A stretch of DNA of 64,000 nt from Homoserinimonas sp. OAct 916 (GTDB lineage Bacteria; Actinomycetota; Actinomycetes; Actinomycetales; Microbacteriaceae). A program made the translations under genes and the position numbers. Where the stretch lies: the NCBI RefSeq assembly GCF_003260275.1, contig NZ_QJHB01000009.1:1-64000 (forward strand), given 5' to 3'. The notes beneath the pieces are model-generated. The model worked only from the letters and a program-made list of their open reading frames with translations. It was not told where the DNA came from and did not search any database. This document shows positions 16,791-27,146 of the stretch, piece by piece. How positions within the stretch are numbered: the first letter of the stretch is position 1; each line of letters opens with the position of its first letter.

Positions 16791-16955
16791 CTAGACGTCT
16801 GTCAGCGGACGCTTGAAATAAGCCACGAGGCCACCTTCGGGGCCGGTGACGACCTGCACCAGTTCCCAACCGTCTGAGCCCCAGTTGTTCAGGATTGCCT
16901 GGGTGGTGTGTATCATCAGCGGTGTGGTCAGGTATTCCCACTTGGGAGCAGACAT
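16791..16955 (-). CDS. DUF4177 family small protein (54 aa)
   Basis: A short minus-strand gene: MSAPKWEYLTTPLMIHTTQA at the start, a central WGSDGWELVQVV and GLVAYFKRPLTDV at the end. The WEY...GWELV pattern with a final aromatic-basic strand is the DUF4177 signature. The function is unknown. An AAAGGAG lies 6 nt before the ATG. It is divergent from the PBP gene with a 71-bp gap, and followed by ridA on the same strand after 190 bp. The same neighbourhood is common in Actinobacteria. Confidence 0.85.
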   Translation of the reverse strand: MSAPKWEYLTTPLMIHTTQAILNNWGSDGWELVQVVTGPEGGLVAYFKRPLTDV

Positions 16956-17013
16956 AGAGGTCTCCTTTTGTTGTCATCAGGTGTTACTCAGGCCATTATC
17001 ATGAATCGTCACC

Positions 17014-17026
17014 TACTCTAAAGTCT
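17014..17026 (+). promoter_or_regulatory. -10 box placing the PBP transcript start at its ATG
   Basis: TACTCT at 17014-17019 lies 7 nt before ATG 17027, and no SD precedes the ATG. The spacing is the same as in the other leaderless candidates of this window. No good -35 box is visible. Confidence 0.4.
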
Positions 17027-19648
17027 ATGTCTGCCCAAAAACGATCTGTAACCGGCGTTGTCGGAGGAGTTCTCGGCTTCCTCGGGATGAGTGTTGTGGC
17101 GGGGCTGTTGGTCTCCGCCGCAGTGACCCCAGCACTGGCGCTGACCGGAATGGCCGCGAACAACACCATCGGTGTCTTCGACAACCTGCCCGGCTACCTG
17201 GCGATCCAACCGCTGGCGCAGAAGAGCAGCATCTATGCAAAGAACGCCGAGGGCAAGGACGTGTTCCTGGCCTCCTTCTATTTCCAGAACCGCGAAGAGG
17301 TGCCGTGGACGGGGGTCTCCCAGGTCACGAAGGATGCCGTGGTCGCCGGTGAAGACCGGAGGTTCTACCAGCACGGCGGGGTTGACCTGCGCGGTACCGC
17401 CCGCGCCATCGTGGCCACTGTCACGGGCGACGACCTGCAGGGCGGATCGACCATCACTCAGCAGTACGTGAAGAACGTGCTGGTGCAGAAGGCCGAAGCG
17501 ATCCAGAATGACGCAGAACGGGCCAAAGAGTACAAGATCGCCACCGAGACGACCCCCGAACGCAAACTGAAAGAGATGAAGCTCGCGATCGAGCTGGAGA
17601 AGACCGCCACCAAGGACCAGATTTTGCTCGGTTACCTCAACATCGCCGGATTCGGCGGCACCGTGTACGGCATCGAGGCAGCCGCGAAGTACTACTACAA
17701 CGTTCGCGCGAAGGACCTCAACATCCAAGAGGCGGCCAGCCTCGTCGCCATCGTCAACGAGCCCTCCGCGTTGAAGCTCGATGATCCCGAAAGCACCACC
17801 AACGGCGAGGCCAATGGCTACGCGGCGAACAAGGTACGCCGCGACAGCATCATCGGCGACATGCTCGAAGAGAAGAAGATCACCCAGAAGCAGCACGACG
17901 ACGCGATCGCGGCGCCGATCGAGCCGAAGATCACGCCCACGAGCACCGGCTGCCAGTCGGCCGGCGGTGCCGCCTACTTCTGTGACTACGTCACGCACGA
18001 CGTGCAGCATCTCGACGCGTTCGGCGCAACCGAGGATGAGCGCTGGATGAACTTCCGTCGCGGCGGCTTCAAGATCTACACCACCCTCGACGTGGCCATG
18101 CAGAAGGCCGCAGAGCAGTCGACCAGCGGCAACGTGCCGCCCACCTCGTCGTGGGGCAACATGGGCTCGGCGTCAGTGGCCGTGCAGCCGGGCACCGGCG
18201 ACATCCTCGCCATGGCGCAGAGCAAGAAATACAGCCAGGACCCCGATGTCCTGAAGAACCCCGATTACACGGCGATCAACTACAACGCCGATTTCGACTA
18301 CGGCGGATCCAGCGGATTCCAGGCGGCATCGACCTATAAGGTGTTCACCCTCGCGGCCTGGCTGGAGGCCGGCCACCCGCTGCAGGAGAACTTCGACGGC
18401 CGACCGCGACCCATCAACTACTTCCACAACAGCTGCAACGGTGACTGGTCCGGCGAATTCTTTCCGGCGAACGATGACAGCACCGGCGCCAACAACGCGA
18501 TCAGTGCCACCAAGTATTCGGTGAACTCCGCCTTCATGGCCATGGCCGAGAAGCTGGACCTGTGCAAGATCAAGCAGACCGCGCAGGCATTCGGCATCCA
18601 CCGGGCGAACCTGAAGCCGCTCGGTTGGACGGAGAAGAACCCAGACGTGCCCAAGGACGGCGTCATGTACCCCTCCGACGTGCTGGGCACTCAAGAGGTC
18701 TCCCCGCTGACGATGGCCACCGCGTTCGCGGCGATCGCGAACAAGGGCGTCAAGTGCACGCCGGTGTCGATCAAGAAGATCATCGCCGCGAACGGCGACG
18801 AACTCGAGGCGCCGAAGACGAAGTGCTCCGAGGCCGTGCCGCCCAAGGTCGCCGCGGCCATGGCCTACGCCATGCAGACGACGTTCGACGGCGGCACCGC
18901 TACGGCGTCGAACACCTATACCGGCGTGGCGCACATTGGCAAGACCGGTACCAACGACGACAACATCCAGACCTGGATGATCGGCGCGAGCACCAAGGTG
19001 GCGCTGGCCACCTGGGTGGGCAACATCACCGGTGACGCGAACCAGCGCCACAATTACTTCGACCGGACCACGGGGTACGATTCCCAAGCCGCGACCGCGC
19101 GTCACCGCATCTGGCAGCCGATCATGCTGGTCGCCGACCAGGAATACGGCGGAGATGCATTCCCCGACGTCGAGAACAAGCTGCTCTACGGCGAGAAGGT
19201 CAATGTGCCGGACGTTCGCGGCAAGAGCCTCGACGAGGCCCAGTCGCTGCTGAGGAACCTCGGCTTCAACCTGTACAGCTCACGTGAGGTCGACTCCGAA
19301 CTGCCCAAGGGCCAGGTCGTCGGCAGTGACCCGGGCGGCGGCGCATCGGTGATCAAGGGTGCCTTCATCACCGTGCTGACCAGTAACGGCGTGCTGAAGG
19401 TCGTTCCGGATGTCACCAACTACAGTCCCGGTGATGCCCAGGCCGCACTCAGCGGATTCAGCGTGAAGGTGACGACCGAGAAGGTGTCGAACCCGCAGCA
19501 GGACGGCCTGGTCATCCGCACCGACCCGGCAGCCGGAAGCGGCGCCAAACAGGGGCAGCAGGTCACAATCTTCGTGGGCAAGTACGAGGCTCCAAAGCCC
19601 GGCAAGGACAAAGGCCAGCCCGGCAAGGACAAAGGCAAAAATGGCTGA
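17027..19648 (+). CDS. Bifunctional penicillin-binding protein (class A, with PASTA domains)
   Basis: An 873-residue class A PBP. One N-terminal membrane helix (about 10-40) is followed by a GT51 glycosyltransferase domain with catalytic Glu109 in GEDRRFYQHGG and GGSTITQQYVKN. The transpeptidase domain has STYK (Ser435), SVN (498-500) and KTGT (639-642). Two PASTA domains begin at about residue 713 (VPDVRGKSLDEAQSLL) and about 782 (VPDVTNYSPGDAQAAL), and a Lys/Gly/Pro tail ends the protein. It polymerises and cross-links peptidoglycan outside the membrane; PASTA repeats bind muropeptides or lipid II. The organisation is like mycobacterial PonA2. A metallophosphoesterase gene follows 16 bp downstream. 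Confidence 0.96.
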   Translation: MSAQKRSVTGVVGGVLGFLGMSVVAGLLVSAAVTPALALTGMAANNTIGVFDNLPGYLAIQPLAQKSSIYAKNAEGKDVFLASFYFQNREEVPWTGVSQVTKDAVVAGEDRRFYQHGGVDLRGTARAIVATVTGDDLQGGSTITQQYVKNVLVQKAEAIQNDAERAKEYKIATETTPERKLKEMKLAIELEKTATKDQILLGYLNIAGFGGTVYGIEAAAKYYYNVRAKDLNIQEAASLVAIVNEPSALKLDDPESTTNGEANGYAANKVRRDSIIGDMLEEKKITQKQHDDAIAAPIEPKITPTSTGCQSAGGAAYFCDYVTHDVQHLDAFGATEDERWMNFRRGGFKIYTTLDVAMQKAAEQSTSGNVPPTSSWGNMGSASVAVQPGTGDILAMAQSKKYSQDPDVLKNPDYTAINYNADFDYGGSSGFQAASTYKVFTLAAWLEAGHPLQENFDGRPRPINYFHNSCNGDWSGEFFPANDDSTGANNAISATKYSVNSAFMAMAEKLDLCKIKQTAQAFGIHRANLKPLGWTEKNPDVPKDGVMYPSDVLGTQEVSPLTMATAFAAIANKGVKCTPVSIKKIIAANGDELEAPKTKCSEAVPPKVAAAMAYAMQTTFDGGTATASNTYTGVAHIGKTGTNDDNIQTWMIGASTKVALATWVGNITGDANQRHNYFDRTTGYDSQAATARHRIWQPIMLVADQEYGGDAFPDVENKLLYGEKVNVPDVRGKSLDEAQSLLRNLGFNLYSSREVDSELPKGQVVGSDPGGGASVIKGAFITVLTSNGVLKVVPDVTNYSPGDAQAALSGFSVKVTTEKVSNPQQDGLVIRTDPAAGSGAKQGQQVTIFVGKYEAPKPGKDKGQPGKDKGKNG

Positions 19649-19664
19649 CTGGCCGGCGAACTGA

Positions 19665-20651
19665 GTGATTGAGCTGAGTACGCTTCGACGGATCGCGGCG
19701 GGCACCGTGGTCGCCGGTGCCGCGGTCACCGTGTGGGCGACCGCCGTCGAGCGCAACCTGTTCACGCTCCGCCAGTACGACATGCCGGTGCTCCCCGCGG
19801 GGAGCGCCCCAGTGCGCGTGCTGCACATCTCCGACCTGCACATGGCGCCGTGGCAGCACCGCAAGCAGGACTGGGTGCGCTCGCTCGCCAGCCTGCGCCC
19901 CGATCTCGTGATCAACACCGGAGACAGCCTCGGCCACAGTCGCGGGCTGCAGGGCGTGGAGTACGCCCTCGCTCCGCTCGCCGGCACTCCTGGTGTCTTC
20001 GTGCACGGTTCGAACGACTATTTCGCCCCGCAGTTCAAGAACCCCCTGCGCTACATCATCGGACCCTCGAAGGTGCCGCATGCTCCAGCCCGCCTGGACA
20101 CCGCCGCGATGGAGCGATTCTTCACTGACCGGCTCGGCTGGCAGAACCTCAACAACACCGCCGTTGGGCTGGAGTTGAACGGCACCCGACTCGAATTGCT
20201 CGGTGTGGACGACCCGCACCGTCACCTCGATCGGCTCGACACGCTCGCCGGCAAGGTCGACGAGCTGCGTGCAGGAGGCGCCGACTCGGATGCCGACGGC
20301 GTCGTTGTCGGTGAATATGACGGCGGTGTCTCCCACGGGGCGACCGTCACGGTCGGGGTCAGCCACGCGCCCTACCAGCGCGTACTGAACTCGTTCCTCA
20401 CCTACGGGGCCACCGCGATCTTCGCGGGGCACACCCACGGCGGGCAGGTCTGCCTGCCCGGATACGGGGCGATGGTGACCAATTGCGACCTGCCCCGCGA
20501 CCAGGCGAGCGGGCTCAGCCTCTGGCGGCATGGGCTGTCGGCGGCGTACCTGCATGTCTCCGCGGGCATCGGAACGTCGATCTACGCGCCCGTTCGCCTC
20601 GCCTGCCGCCCGGAGGCCGCACTGGTCACGCTGACGCCGGCCGCGCGCTGA
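19665..20651 (+). CDS. Metallophosphoesterase (calcineurin-like)
   Basis: A 328-residue protein. The metal-binding motifs of the calcineurin-like superfamily are present: HISDLHM, NTGDSLG, HGSNDYF (GNxD/E-type), SHAP and GHTHGGQVCLPGYG. An N-terminal hydrophobic segment (AAGTVVAGAAVTVWATAVE) suggests membrane attachment, as in the YaeI-like group. The substrate is not predictable. The start is GTG 19665, 16 bp after the PBP gene; PBP-metallophosphoesterase pairs are common in Actinobacteria, so cotranscription is likely. Confidence 0.9.
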   Translation: MIELSTLRRIAAGTVVAGAAVTVWATAVERNLFTLRQYDMPVLPAGSAPVRVLHISDLHMAPWQHRKQDWVRSLASLRPDLVINTGDSLGHSRGLQGVEYALAPLAGTPGVFVHGSNDYFAPQFKNPLRYIIGPSKVPHAPARLDTAAMERFFTDRLGWQNLNNTAVGLELNGTRLELLGVDDPHRHLDRLDTLAGKVDELRAGGADSDADGVVVGEYDGGVSHGATVTVGVSHAPYQRVLNSFLTYGATAIFAGHTHGGQVCLPGYGAMVTNCDLPRDQASGLSLWRHGLSAAYLHVSAGIGTSIYAPVRLACRPEAALVTLTPAAR

Positions 20652-20731
20652 CCCGGGTGTGACACGGGGGCCAGATTTTTCGGGTACTATTTTCTGTAGC
20701 GGCACCGACCCCTCGGGGATGCCGCAAACAT

Positions 20732-20805
<74 letters not shown>

Positions 20806-20826
20806 CACTGGTGCATCAGAGGATCT

Positions 20827-20864
20827 GTCTCCGCCCTGCCGAGCGCAGGGCGGAGACTTTCCTT
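20827..20864 (+). terminator. Intrinsic terminator after tRNA-Pro
   Basis: GTCTCCGCCCTGC (20827-20839) pairs perfectly with 20845-20857 around the 5-nt loop CGAGC, followed by TTTCCTT. It is positioned just after the tRNA. Confidence 0.85.
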
Positions 20865-20927
20865 GAGGTTGCCGCGAAGAAAAGTATGGCAATGTGCTGG
20901 GTGTTTCCCATCGGCCCACTATCGCGC

Positions 20928-20957
20928 TTGACCCGGGTAAGAATCACGGGCTAGGCT
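20928..20957 (+). promoter_or_regulatory. Probable promoter of the str operon
   Basis: TTGACC (20928-20933), an 18-nt spacer and TAGGCT (20952-20957) form a good sigma-A-type pair. It lies after the tRNA terminator and about 220 nt before rpsL, giving a long untranslated leader in which no gene is visible. Confidence 0.6.
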
Positions 20958-21183
20958 CTTTCGGGTGTGTGTTTTGACACACGCTCGTGCCGTGCCCAAA
21001 ATACGTGCCGAGCGTGTGACGAAGTAAACACCCAGGGCACCATGCCCCCACGGCATATCAGCTCGACACATGTGAATCGCGTGTCCGCGGCTGATCTATG
21101 TGAACGAAGCATCCGAGAATCGAATGTTGACGTTCAACGCAGTGCATCACTGTCACCGTGCAGTATTTACAAGGAGTAACTCA

Positions 21184-21558
21184 GTGCCAACAATTCAACA
21201 GTTGGTCCGAAAGGGACGCAACCCGAAGGTCACCAAGACCAAGGCGCCCGCCCTGAAGGCCAACCCACAGCAGCGCGGTGTTTGCACCCGCGTCTACACG
21301 ACCACTCCGAAGAAGCCGAACTCGGCTCTGCGCAAGGTCGCCCGTGTGAAGCTCTCCAACGGCACCGAGGTGACCGCCTACATTCCTGGCGAGGGCCACA
21401 ACCTGCAGGAGCACTCGATGGTGCTCGTGCGCGGCGGTCGTGTGAAAGACCTTCCTGGTGTTCGCTACAAGATCGTGCGAGGCGCACTCGACACCCAGGC
21501 TGTCAAGGGCCGCAAGCAGGCTCGCAGCCGTTACGGCGCGAAGATGGAGAAGAAGTAA
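21184..21558 (+). CDS. rpsL: 30S ribosomal protein S12
   Basis: A 124-residue decoding-centre protein. The [18 protein letters not shown] block holds the lysine equivalent to Lys43, and [10 protein letters not shown] holds the Lys88 equivalent; both are wild-type (streptomycin-sensitive) residues. The start is GTG 21184, with AAGGAG about 8 nt upstream, giving [12 protein letters not shown]. Longer in-frame starts upstream have no family similarity. It is the first gene of the str operon and overlaps rpsG by one base. Confidence 0.98.
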   Translation: MPTIQQLVRKGRNPKVTKTKAPALKANPQQRGVCTRVYTTTPKKPNSALRKVARVKLSNGTEVTAYIPGEGHNLQEHSMVLVRGGRVKDLPGVRYKIVRGALDTQAVKGRKQARSRYGAKMEKK

Positions 21559-22028
21559 TGCCTCGCAAGGGACCAGCACCCAAGCGCCCCGTTGTCGCAG
21601 ACCCCGTCTACGGAGCCCCCATCGTCAGCCAGCTCGTCAACAAGATCCTTGTCGACGGCAAGAAGGGCCTCGCCGAGCGCATCGTCTACGAAGCGCTCGA
21701 AGGCGTTGCCGCCAAGAATGGCCAGGATGCCGTTGTCACTCTGAAGAAGGCGCTCGACAACGTGCGCCCCACGCTGGAGGTACGCAGCCGTCGTGTCGGT
21801 GGCTCCACCTACCAGGTGCCCGTCGAGGTCAAGCCTCACCGCGCCAACACCCTCGCGCTGCGCTGGCTCACCAGCTACGCCAAGGGTCGCCGCGAGAAGA
21901 GCATGATCGAGCGACTGACCAACGAGATCCTGGACGCTTCGAACGGCCTCGGCGCCGCGGTGAAGCGTCGTGAGGACACCCACAAGATGGCAGAGTCGAA
22001 CAAGGCCTTCGCGCACTACCGCTGGTAA
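21558..22028 (+). CDS. rpsG: 30S ribosomal protein S7
   Basis: A 156-residue primary 16S rRNA-binding protein of the small-subunit head. It begins [19 protein letters not shown] and has [14 protein letters not shown] and [17 protein letters not shown] as in the family. Its ATG shares one base with the rpsL stop (TAATG), showing coupling. S7 is the usual autoregulator of str operons, but I see no clear S7 target here. Confidence 0.98.
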   Translation: MPRKGPAPKRPVVADPVYGAPIVSQLVNKILVDGKKGLAERIVYEALEGVAAKNGQDAVVTLKKALDNVRPTLEVRSRRVGGSTYQVPVEVKPHRANTLALRWLTSYAKGRREKSMIERLTNEILDASNGLGAAVKRREDTHKMAESNKAFAHYRW

Positions 22029-22152
22029 TCGCTTTCGGGTGGGGGTGAGCGCCTCGGCGTTCGCCCCTGCCCGCACCGCAGCAGCCCGTCTGGGAAAACC
22101 CCAGACAGGGCTCCCAAGATTTCGCTTTGACACATCATATTTGGAGGAACCC

Positions 22153-24267
22153 GTGGCACAGGAAGTGCTCACCGACCTGAACAAGGTCCGCAACATTGGC
22201 ATCATGGCGCACATCGATGCCGGCAAGACGACGACGACAGAGCGCATCTTGTTCTACACGGGTGTCAACCACAAGATGGGCGAGACCCACGACGGTGGCG
22301 CGACCACCGACTGGATGGAGCAGGAGCAGGAGCGTGGCATCACGATCACCTCCGCGGCTGTCACCTGCTTCTGGAACGACAACCAGATCAACATCATCGA
22401 CACCCCCGGCCACGTCGACTTCACCGTCGAGGTGGAGCGTTCGCTGCGCGTGCTCGATGGTGCCGTTGCCGTGTTCGACGGCAAGGAGGGTGTGGAGCCA
22501 CAGTCTGAGACTGTGTGGCGCCAGGCCGACAAGTACAACGTTCCGCGCATCTGCTTCGTCAACAAGATGGACAAGCTCGGCGCCGACTTCTACTTCACCG
22601 TCGACACCATCATCAAGCGTCTTGGCGCCAGGCCGCTGGTCATCCAGCTGCCGATCGGTGCCGAGTCGGAGTTCGAGGGCGTCGTCGACCTGGTCGAGAT
22701 GCGCGCGCTCACGTGGCGCGGAGACTCGAAGGGTGACGTCGAGATGGGCGCCAAGTACGCCATCGAAGAGATCCCCGCCGACCTCGCCGAGAAGGCTGCC
22801 GAGTACCGCACCAAGTTGCTCGAAGTCGTCGCTGAAACCGATGACGCGTTGATGGAGAAGTACTTCGCTGGCGAAGAGCTCACGGTCGCAGAGATCAAGG
22901 GCGCGATCCGCAAGCTCACCGTCAACAGCGAGATCTACCCCGTGCTGTGTGGTTCGGCGTTCAAGAACCGCGGAGTGCAGCCCATGCTGGACGCCGTGGT
23001 CGACTACCTGCCGAACCCGCTCGACGTCTCCGGGATCGAAGCGCATGACCCGCGCGACGAGGAGAAGGTCATCATGCGTCACGCCGACGCGACCGAGCCC
23101 TTCGCGGCGCTCGCGTTCAAGGTGGCGGTGCACCCCTTCTTCGGGCGCCTGACCTACATTCGCGTGTACTCGGGTCATCTCGACTCCGGCGCCCAGATCG
23201 TCAACTCGACCAAGGGCAAGAAGGAGCGCATCGGCAAGATCTTCCAGATGCACGCCAACAAGGAGAACCCGGTTCCGTCGGTCACCGCAGGCCACATCTA
23301 CGCGGTCATCGGTCTGAAGGACACCACCACGGGCGACACCCTGTGCGATGCGAACAACCAGGTCGTGCTGGAGTCGATGACGTTCCCCGAGCCGGTCATC
23401 GAGGTTGCGATCGAGCCGAAGACGAAGGCCGACCAGGAAAAGCTGGGCATGGCCATTCAGAAGCTCGCAGAAGAAGACCCGACGTTCCGCACCGAGCAGA
23501 ACATCGACACCGGCCAGACCCTGATCAAGGGAATGGGCGAGCTGCACCTCGACATCCTGGTCGACCGCATGAAGCGTGAGTTCCACGTCGAGGCGAACGT
23601 GGGCAAGCCCCAGGTCGCCTACCGTGAGACGATCCGTCGCATCGTTCCGAAGCACGATTTCACCCACAAGAAGCAGACCGGTGGATCCGGCCAGTTCGCG
23701 AAGGTGCAGATCTCGCTGGAGCCGATGGAGTTCACGGCCGACCACATCTGGGAGTTCGAGTCGAAGGTCACCGGCGGGCGCGTTCCGAAGGAATACGTCG
23801 GCTCGGTCGACGCAGGAATGAAGGATGCGATGCAGGTCGGCATCCTCGCCGGCTACCCGATGGTCGGAGTGAAGGGCATCCTCCTGGATGGCGCCGCACA
23901 CGACGTCGACTCGTCGGAGATGGCGTTCAAGATCGCCGGATCGATGGCGTTCAAGGAAGCAGCTCGCAAGGCTGACCCTGTGCTGCTCGAACCGTTGATG
24001 TCCGTTGAGGTGCGCACGCCCGAGGAGTACATGGGCGACGTGATCGGCGACATCAACTCGCGCCGTGGACAGATCCAGTCGATGGAGGATGCGACCGGCG
24101 TCAAGGTGATTCGTGCCATGGTGCCGCTGTCCGAAATGTTCGGGTACGTTGGAGACCTGAGGTCGAAGACCTCCGGCCGCGCCGTGTACTCGATGACCTT
24201 CGACAGCTACTCCGAGGTGCCGCGTGCGGTGGCCGAGGAGATCATCCAGAAGAGCAAGGGCGAATAG
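22153..24267 (+). CDS. fusA: Translation elongation factor G
   Basis: A 704-residue translocation GTPase. G1 is [15 protein letters not shown]2/switch I holds [13 protein letters not shown]3 is DTPGHVDF and G4 NKMDK; domains II-V follow in the normal order. The start GTG 22153 has TTGGAGGA about 7 nt upstream. The 124-bp gap after rpsG contains an imperfect hairpin (GCCCGTCTGGG / CCCAGACAGGGC), perhaps an attenuator or processing site. Confidence 0.98.
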   Translation: MAQEVLTDLNKVRNIGIMAHIDAGKTTTTERILFYTGVNHKMGETHDGGATTDWMEQEQERGITITSAAVTCFWNDNQINIIDTPGHVDFTVEVERSLRVLDGAVAVFDGKEGVEPQSETVWRQADKYNVPRICFVNKMDKLGADFYFTVDTIIKRLGARPLVIQLPIGAESEFEGVVDLVEMRALTWRGDSKGDVEMGAKYAIEEIPADLAEKAAEYRTKLLEVVAETDDALMEKYFAGEELTVAEIKGAIRKLTVNSEIYPVLCGSAFKNRGVQPMLDAVVDYLPNPLDVSGIEAHDPRDEEKVIMRHADATEPFAALAFKVAVHPFFGRLTYIRVYSGHLDSGAQIVNSTKGKKERIGKIFQMHANKENPVPSVTAGHIYAVIGLKDTTTGDTLCDANNQVVLESMTFPEPVIEVAIEPKTKADQEKLGMAIQKLAEEDPTFRTEQNIDTGQTLIKGMGELHLDILVDRMKREFHVEANVGKPQVAYRETIRRIVPKHDFTHKKQTGGSGQFAKVQISLEPMEFTADHIWEFESKVTGGRVPKEYVGSVDAGMKDAMQVGILAGYPMVGVKGILLDGAAHDVDSSEMAFKIAGSMAFKEAARKADPVLLEPLMSVEVRTPEEYMGDVIGDINSRRGQIQSMEDATGVKVIRAMVPLSEMFGYVGDLRSKTSGRAVYSMTFDSYSEVPRAVAEEIIQKSKGE

Positions 24268-24427
24268 GCCCTGATGCAAGAACTTGACCGCGCGGTTGTG
24301 TAAGATGTTTTCGGCCGTCTCGCAAGCGCAGAGTCAAACCAATAAAGTAATCAATCAACCCAGCGGGGCATCCGGTTGTCGTAAGACATTTCGGATGACC
24401 GCACACGAGTCCTGAGGAGGACCCACA

Positions 24428-25618
<1,191 letters not shown>

Positions 25619-25665
25619 CACCCGTTTCACTGGGTTTCGTCGCGTAGCGGCAGCCCGACGACCGA

Positions 25666-25697
25666 GGGGTCGAGCCGTGTGGCTCGGCCCCTTTGTC
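25666..25697 (+). terminator. Intrinsic terminator of the str operon
   Basis: GGGGTCGAGCC (25666-25676) pairs with GGCTCGGCCCC (25681-25691), with one G-T pair, around the loop GTGT, followed by TTTGTCGTT. It lies 48 bp after the tuf stop codon. Confidence 0.85.
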
Positions 25698-25821
25698 GTT
25701 CCCGCAAGATGTGCCATGCGGCGTGGCGCACGGCGCGGCGCACGGGGTGGCGCACGGTTGGCCCCCGGTTTGGAGCCACGGATTGGCAAGGTGACCTTTC
25801 CTCAGTCCGTTAGCGTTGAGT

Positions 25822-26361
25822 GTGACGACGACGAGCGGGTGGGGAAAACAGTTGTACAGATCCCGGGGGCGGGTGATCATCGAGGCAACTGTGGCAACCG
25901 CACTCGTCGTCATCATGATGTCTGTGGGCGCCACGGGTTTGAATGCACTGTTCGGCCCCTCTCAGCCGCCCGGGCACGGCTGGTGGGACCACACCGTTGC
26001 GGGGCTGGCAGTTGTTGGGGATCCGATATCCGGCGTCGGAGTGGCCGCGCCACTCTGGGTGGCCGTGATCGTTGTCGTCGGTCTGGTCACCCGGGCGTCA
26101 ACCGGGCCGGTCCGCTTGTTTCTGGGTGCGAGCGTGACAGTCGTGGTTTCAGCGATGACATTGATGATCGCGTCTGTCGCGGCTCTCGTCCACGGCCAGG
26201 TGGCGGTTCAAACGGTGGCGATGACGATGGTTGTCGTGCTGCTCTTCCTGGTGGCGGCAATCTCGTCTCTCGCCCTGGTGAACCTCGTCATCTTTCGTGA
26301 CCGCCATCGCATTCCGGCGTACATCCGGGCCCGAGAGCGCAGCTTCACCCGCGCCGCCTGA
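25822..26361 (+). CDS. Uncharacterised four-helix membrane protein
   Basis: About 179 residues with four hydrophobic segments (near VIIEATVATALVVIMMSVGA, APLWVAVIVVVGLV, LFLGASVTVVVSAMTLMIAS and MTMVVVLLFLVAAISSLALV), ending in a basic cytoplasmic tail. I do not recognise the family. GTG 25822 is preferred: TAGCGT ends 5 nt before it, which could be a -10 box for a leaderless mRNA. A TTG six bases earlier is in frame. It sits alone between the str terminator and the antitoxin-family gene, at the junction of two ribosomal blocks, so it is probably accessory. Confidence 0.6.
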   Translation: MTTTSGWGKQLYRSRGRVIIEATVATALVVIMMSVGATGLNALFGPSQPPGHGWWDHTVAGLAVVGDPISGVGVAAPLWVAVIVVVGLVTRASTGPVRLFLGASVTVVVSAMTLMIASVAALVHGQVAVQTVAMTMVVVLLFLVAAISSLALVNLVIFRDRHRIPAYIRARERSFTRAA

Positions 26362-26413
26362 CCCGCGCCGCCCGACTTGCCAGCTCACCATCAACCCGCC
26401 CTCGCGCCCGATG

Positions 26414-26452
26414 GAACACTTCGCGCCGGTTTGAAAGGGCGCAAAGTGTTTC
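26414..26452. repeat. Imperfect palindrome, copy D of the CCGGTT-centred element
   Basis: GAACACTTCGCGCCGGTTT and AAAGGGCGCAAAGTGTTTC form a hairpin with a few mismatches. The arms match the elements at 8658, 8888 and 16046. It lies 50 bp after a gene end. Confidence 0.6.
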
Positions 26453-26493
26453 AACTGCAGCGAATCCCGGAACGGACGCTGCCGCTGGCGAAC

Positions 26494-26522
26494 TTGCGAG
26501 GGCCCAATGAAGAGCCTAGGTT
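26494..26522 (+). promoter_or_regulatory. Promoter of the antitoxin-family gene
   Basis: TTGCGA (26494-26499), a 17-nt spacer and TAGGTT (26517-26522) precede the gene by 42 nt, leaving room for the AAGGAG that serves the ATG at 26565. Confidence 0.5.
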
Positions 26523-26564
26523 TGTCCCACGGTCGAACGGCCGCTCATGACGAAGGAGCAGACT

Positions 26565-26774
26565 ATGGGAATCGAAGACATCTCCAAAAAGGCACAGGAT
26601 CTGCTGAACGACAGCAAGGTTCAGGATGCCCTCAAGAGCGACCAGGCCGAGCAGATCAGCGACAATGCGCTCGACGGAGCTTCAGGCCTTGCCAACAAAC
26701 TCACGGGCAACAAGTTCGCCGATCAGGTCGAGGGTGTGCGCTCCGAGGCCGACAAGAAGGTCGGTACCGAGTAG
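26565..26774 (+). CDS. MT0933-like antitoxin family protein (69 aa)
   Basis: A highly charged 69-residue protein, MGIEDISKKAQDLLNDSKVQ at the start, with DNALDGASGLANKLTGNKFA later. This matches the short helical family named after Mycobacterium MT0933/Rv0909 (PF14013), where the Rv0909 member is paired with toxin Rv0910. No toxin gene is adjacent here; the gene has its own promoter and terminator. In many actinobacteria such proteins occur alone and may be stress proteins rather than antitoxins. ATG 26565 is chosen because AAGGAG lies 6 nt upstream; an ATG at 26547 precedes the SD. Confidence 0.75.
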   Translation: MGIEDISKKAQDLLNDSKVQDALKSDQAEQISDNALDGASGLANKLTGNKFADQVEGVRSEADKKVGTE

Positions 26775-26810
26775 ACGCAATCTTTTGAACGCGGCTGAGC
26801 GCCGAGGAGC

Positions 26811-26850
26811 GAAGGAGAGCCGGGCACCTGCCCGACTCTCCTTCCTCGTT
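26811..26850 (+). terminator. Strong hairpin terminator
   Basis: GAAGGAGAGCCGGGCA (26811-26826) pairs with TGCCCGACTCTCCTTC (26829-26844), with a single mismatch, followed by CTCGTTTCC. It ends the antitoxin-family transcript. Confidence 0.75.
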
Positions 26851-26930
26851 TCCTGTACCCACAGGAGGCGTCTCTCGGGATATCTCCCTCGAAAAACGCG
26901 CTTCCTCTCCCACCCCTACCCCGCCCCACA

Positions 26931-27036
26931 TCTCTCGAGGGATGCCCTTTCCCCCGAGAGATAGCCATGAGGTCGAAAGATACGCGCATGCGAGTATCTT
27001 TCGACCTCATGACCATCGGTCACTCTCGCCGCAGTG
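26931..27036 (-). repeat. Left inverted copy of the repeat flanking the AbiEi-like gene; includes a 44-bp palindrome
   Basis: Read on the minus strand this region aligns at roughly 70% over about 70 bp with the repeats at 28139 and 28335 (shared GGTCGA, TGCGCGTATC, TCATGGCTATC/GGATGGCTATC and GGG-ATC-CTCG blocks). Within it, 26967-27010 is a 44-bp palindrome with one mismatched pair: the arms ATGAGGTCGAAAGATAC are perfect and the centre is CGCATGCG. It lies upstream of the AbiEi-like gene. Confidence 0.7.
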
Positions 27037-27146
27037 CTCCCGACTTGTTCCTGCGACTACTCCAAAGTTGGTTCGGGTGCTGGGTGTTATCCACTGAAGC
27101 ACTGCTCACCACGGCAAGCACCCCAGCCTGTTGCCATCATCGGCAG

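Noticed and set aside
22135-24279. A 714-codon minus-strand open frame opposite fusA
   Set aside because: Antisense frame kept open by the GC-rich third codon positions of fusA; no recognisable domain. Similar long shadows lie opposite acs (14011-16005), tuf, secY and the topA gene.
24268-24427. A clear promoter for tuf from TTGACC (24284) and TAAGAT (24301)
   Set aside because: The spacer would be only 11 nt. A tuf promoter is likely somewhere in this gap, but this pair cannot be used as drawn.
27075-27090. A DnaA-box-like TTATCCACT, as a hint of a replication origin
   Set aside because: A single site, with no cluster, AT-rich region, dnaA or dnaN. One such match is expected by chance.
26967-27146. 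Sixty extra N-terminal residues for the AbiEi-like protein, starting in the palindrome
   Set aside because: The added part reads through the palindromic repeat and shows no family similarity; ATG 27147 gives the expected domain start.
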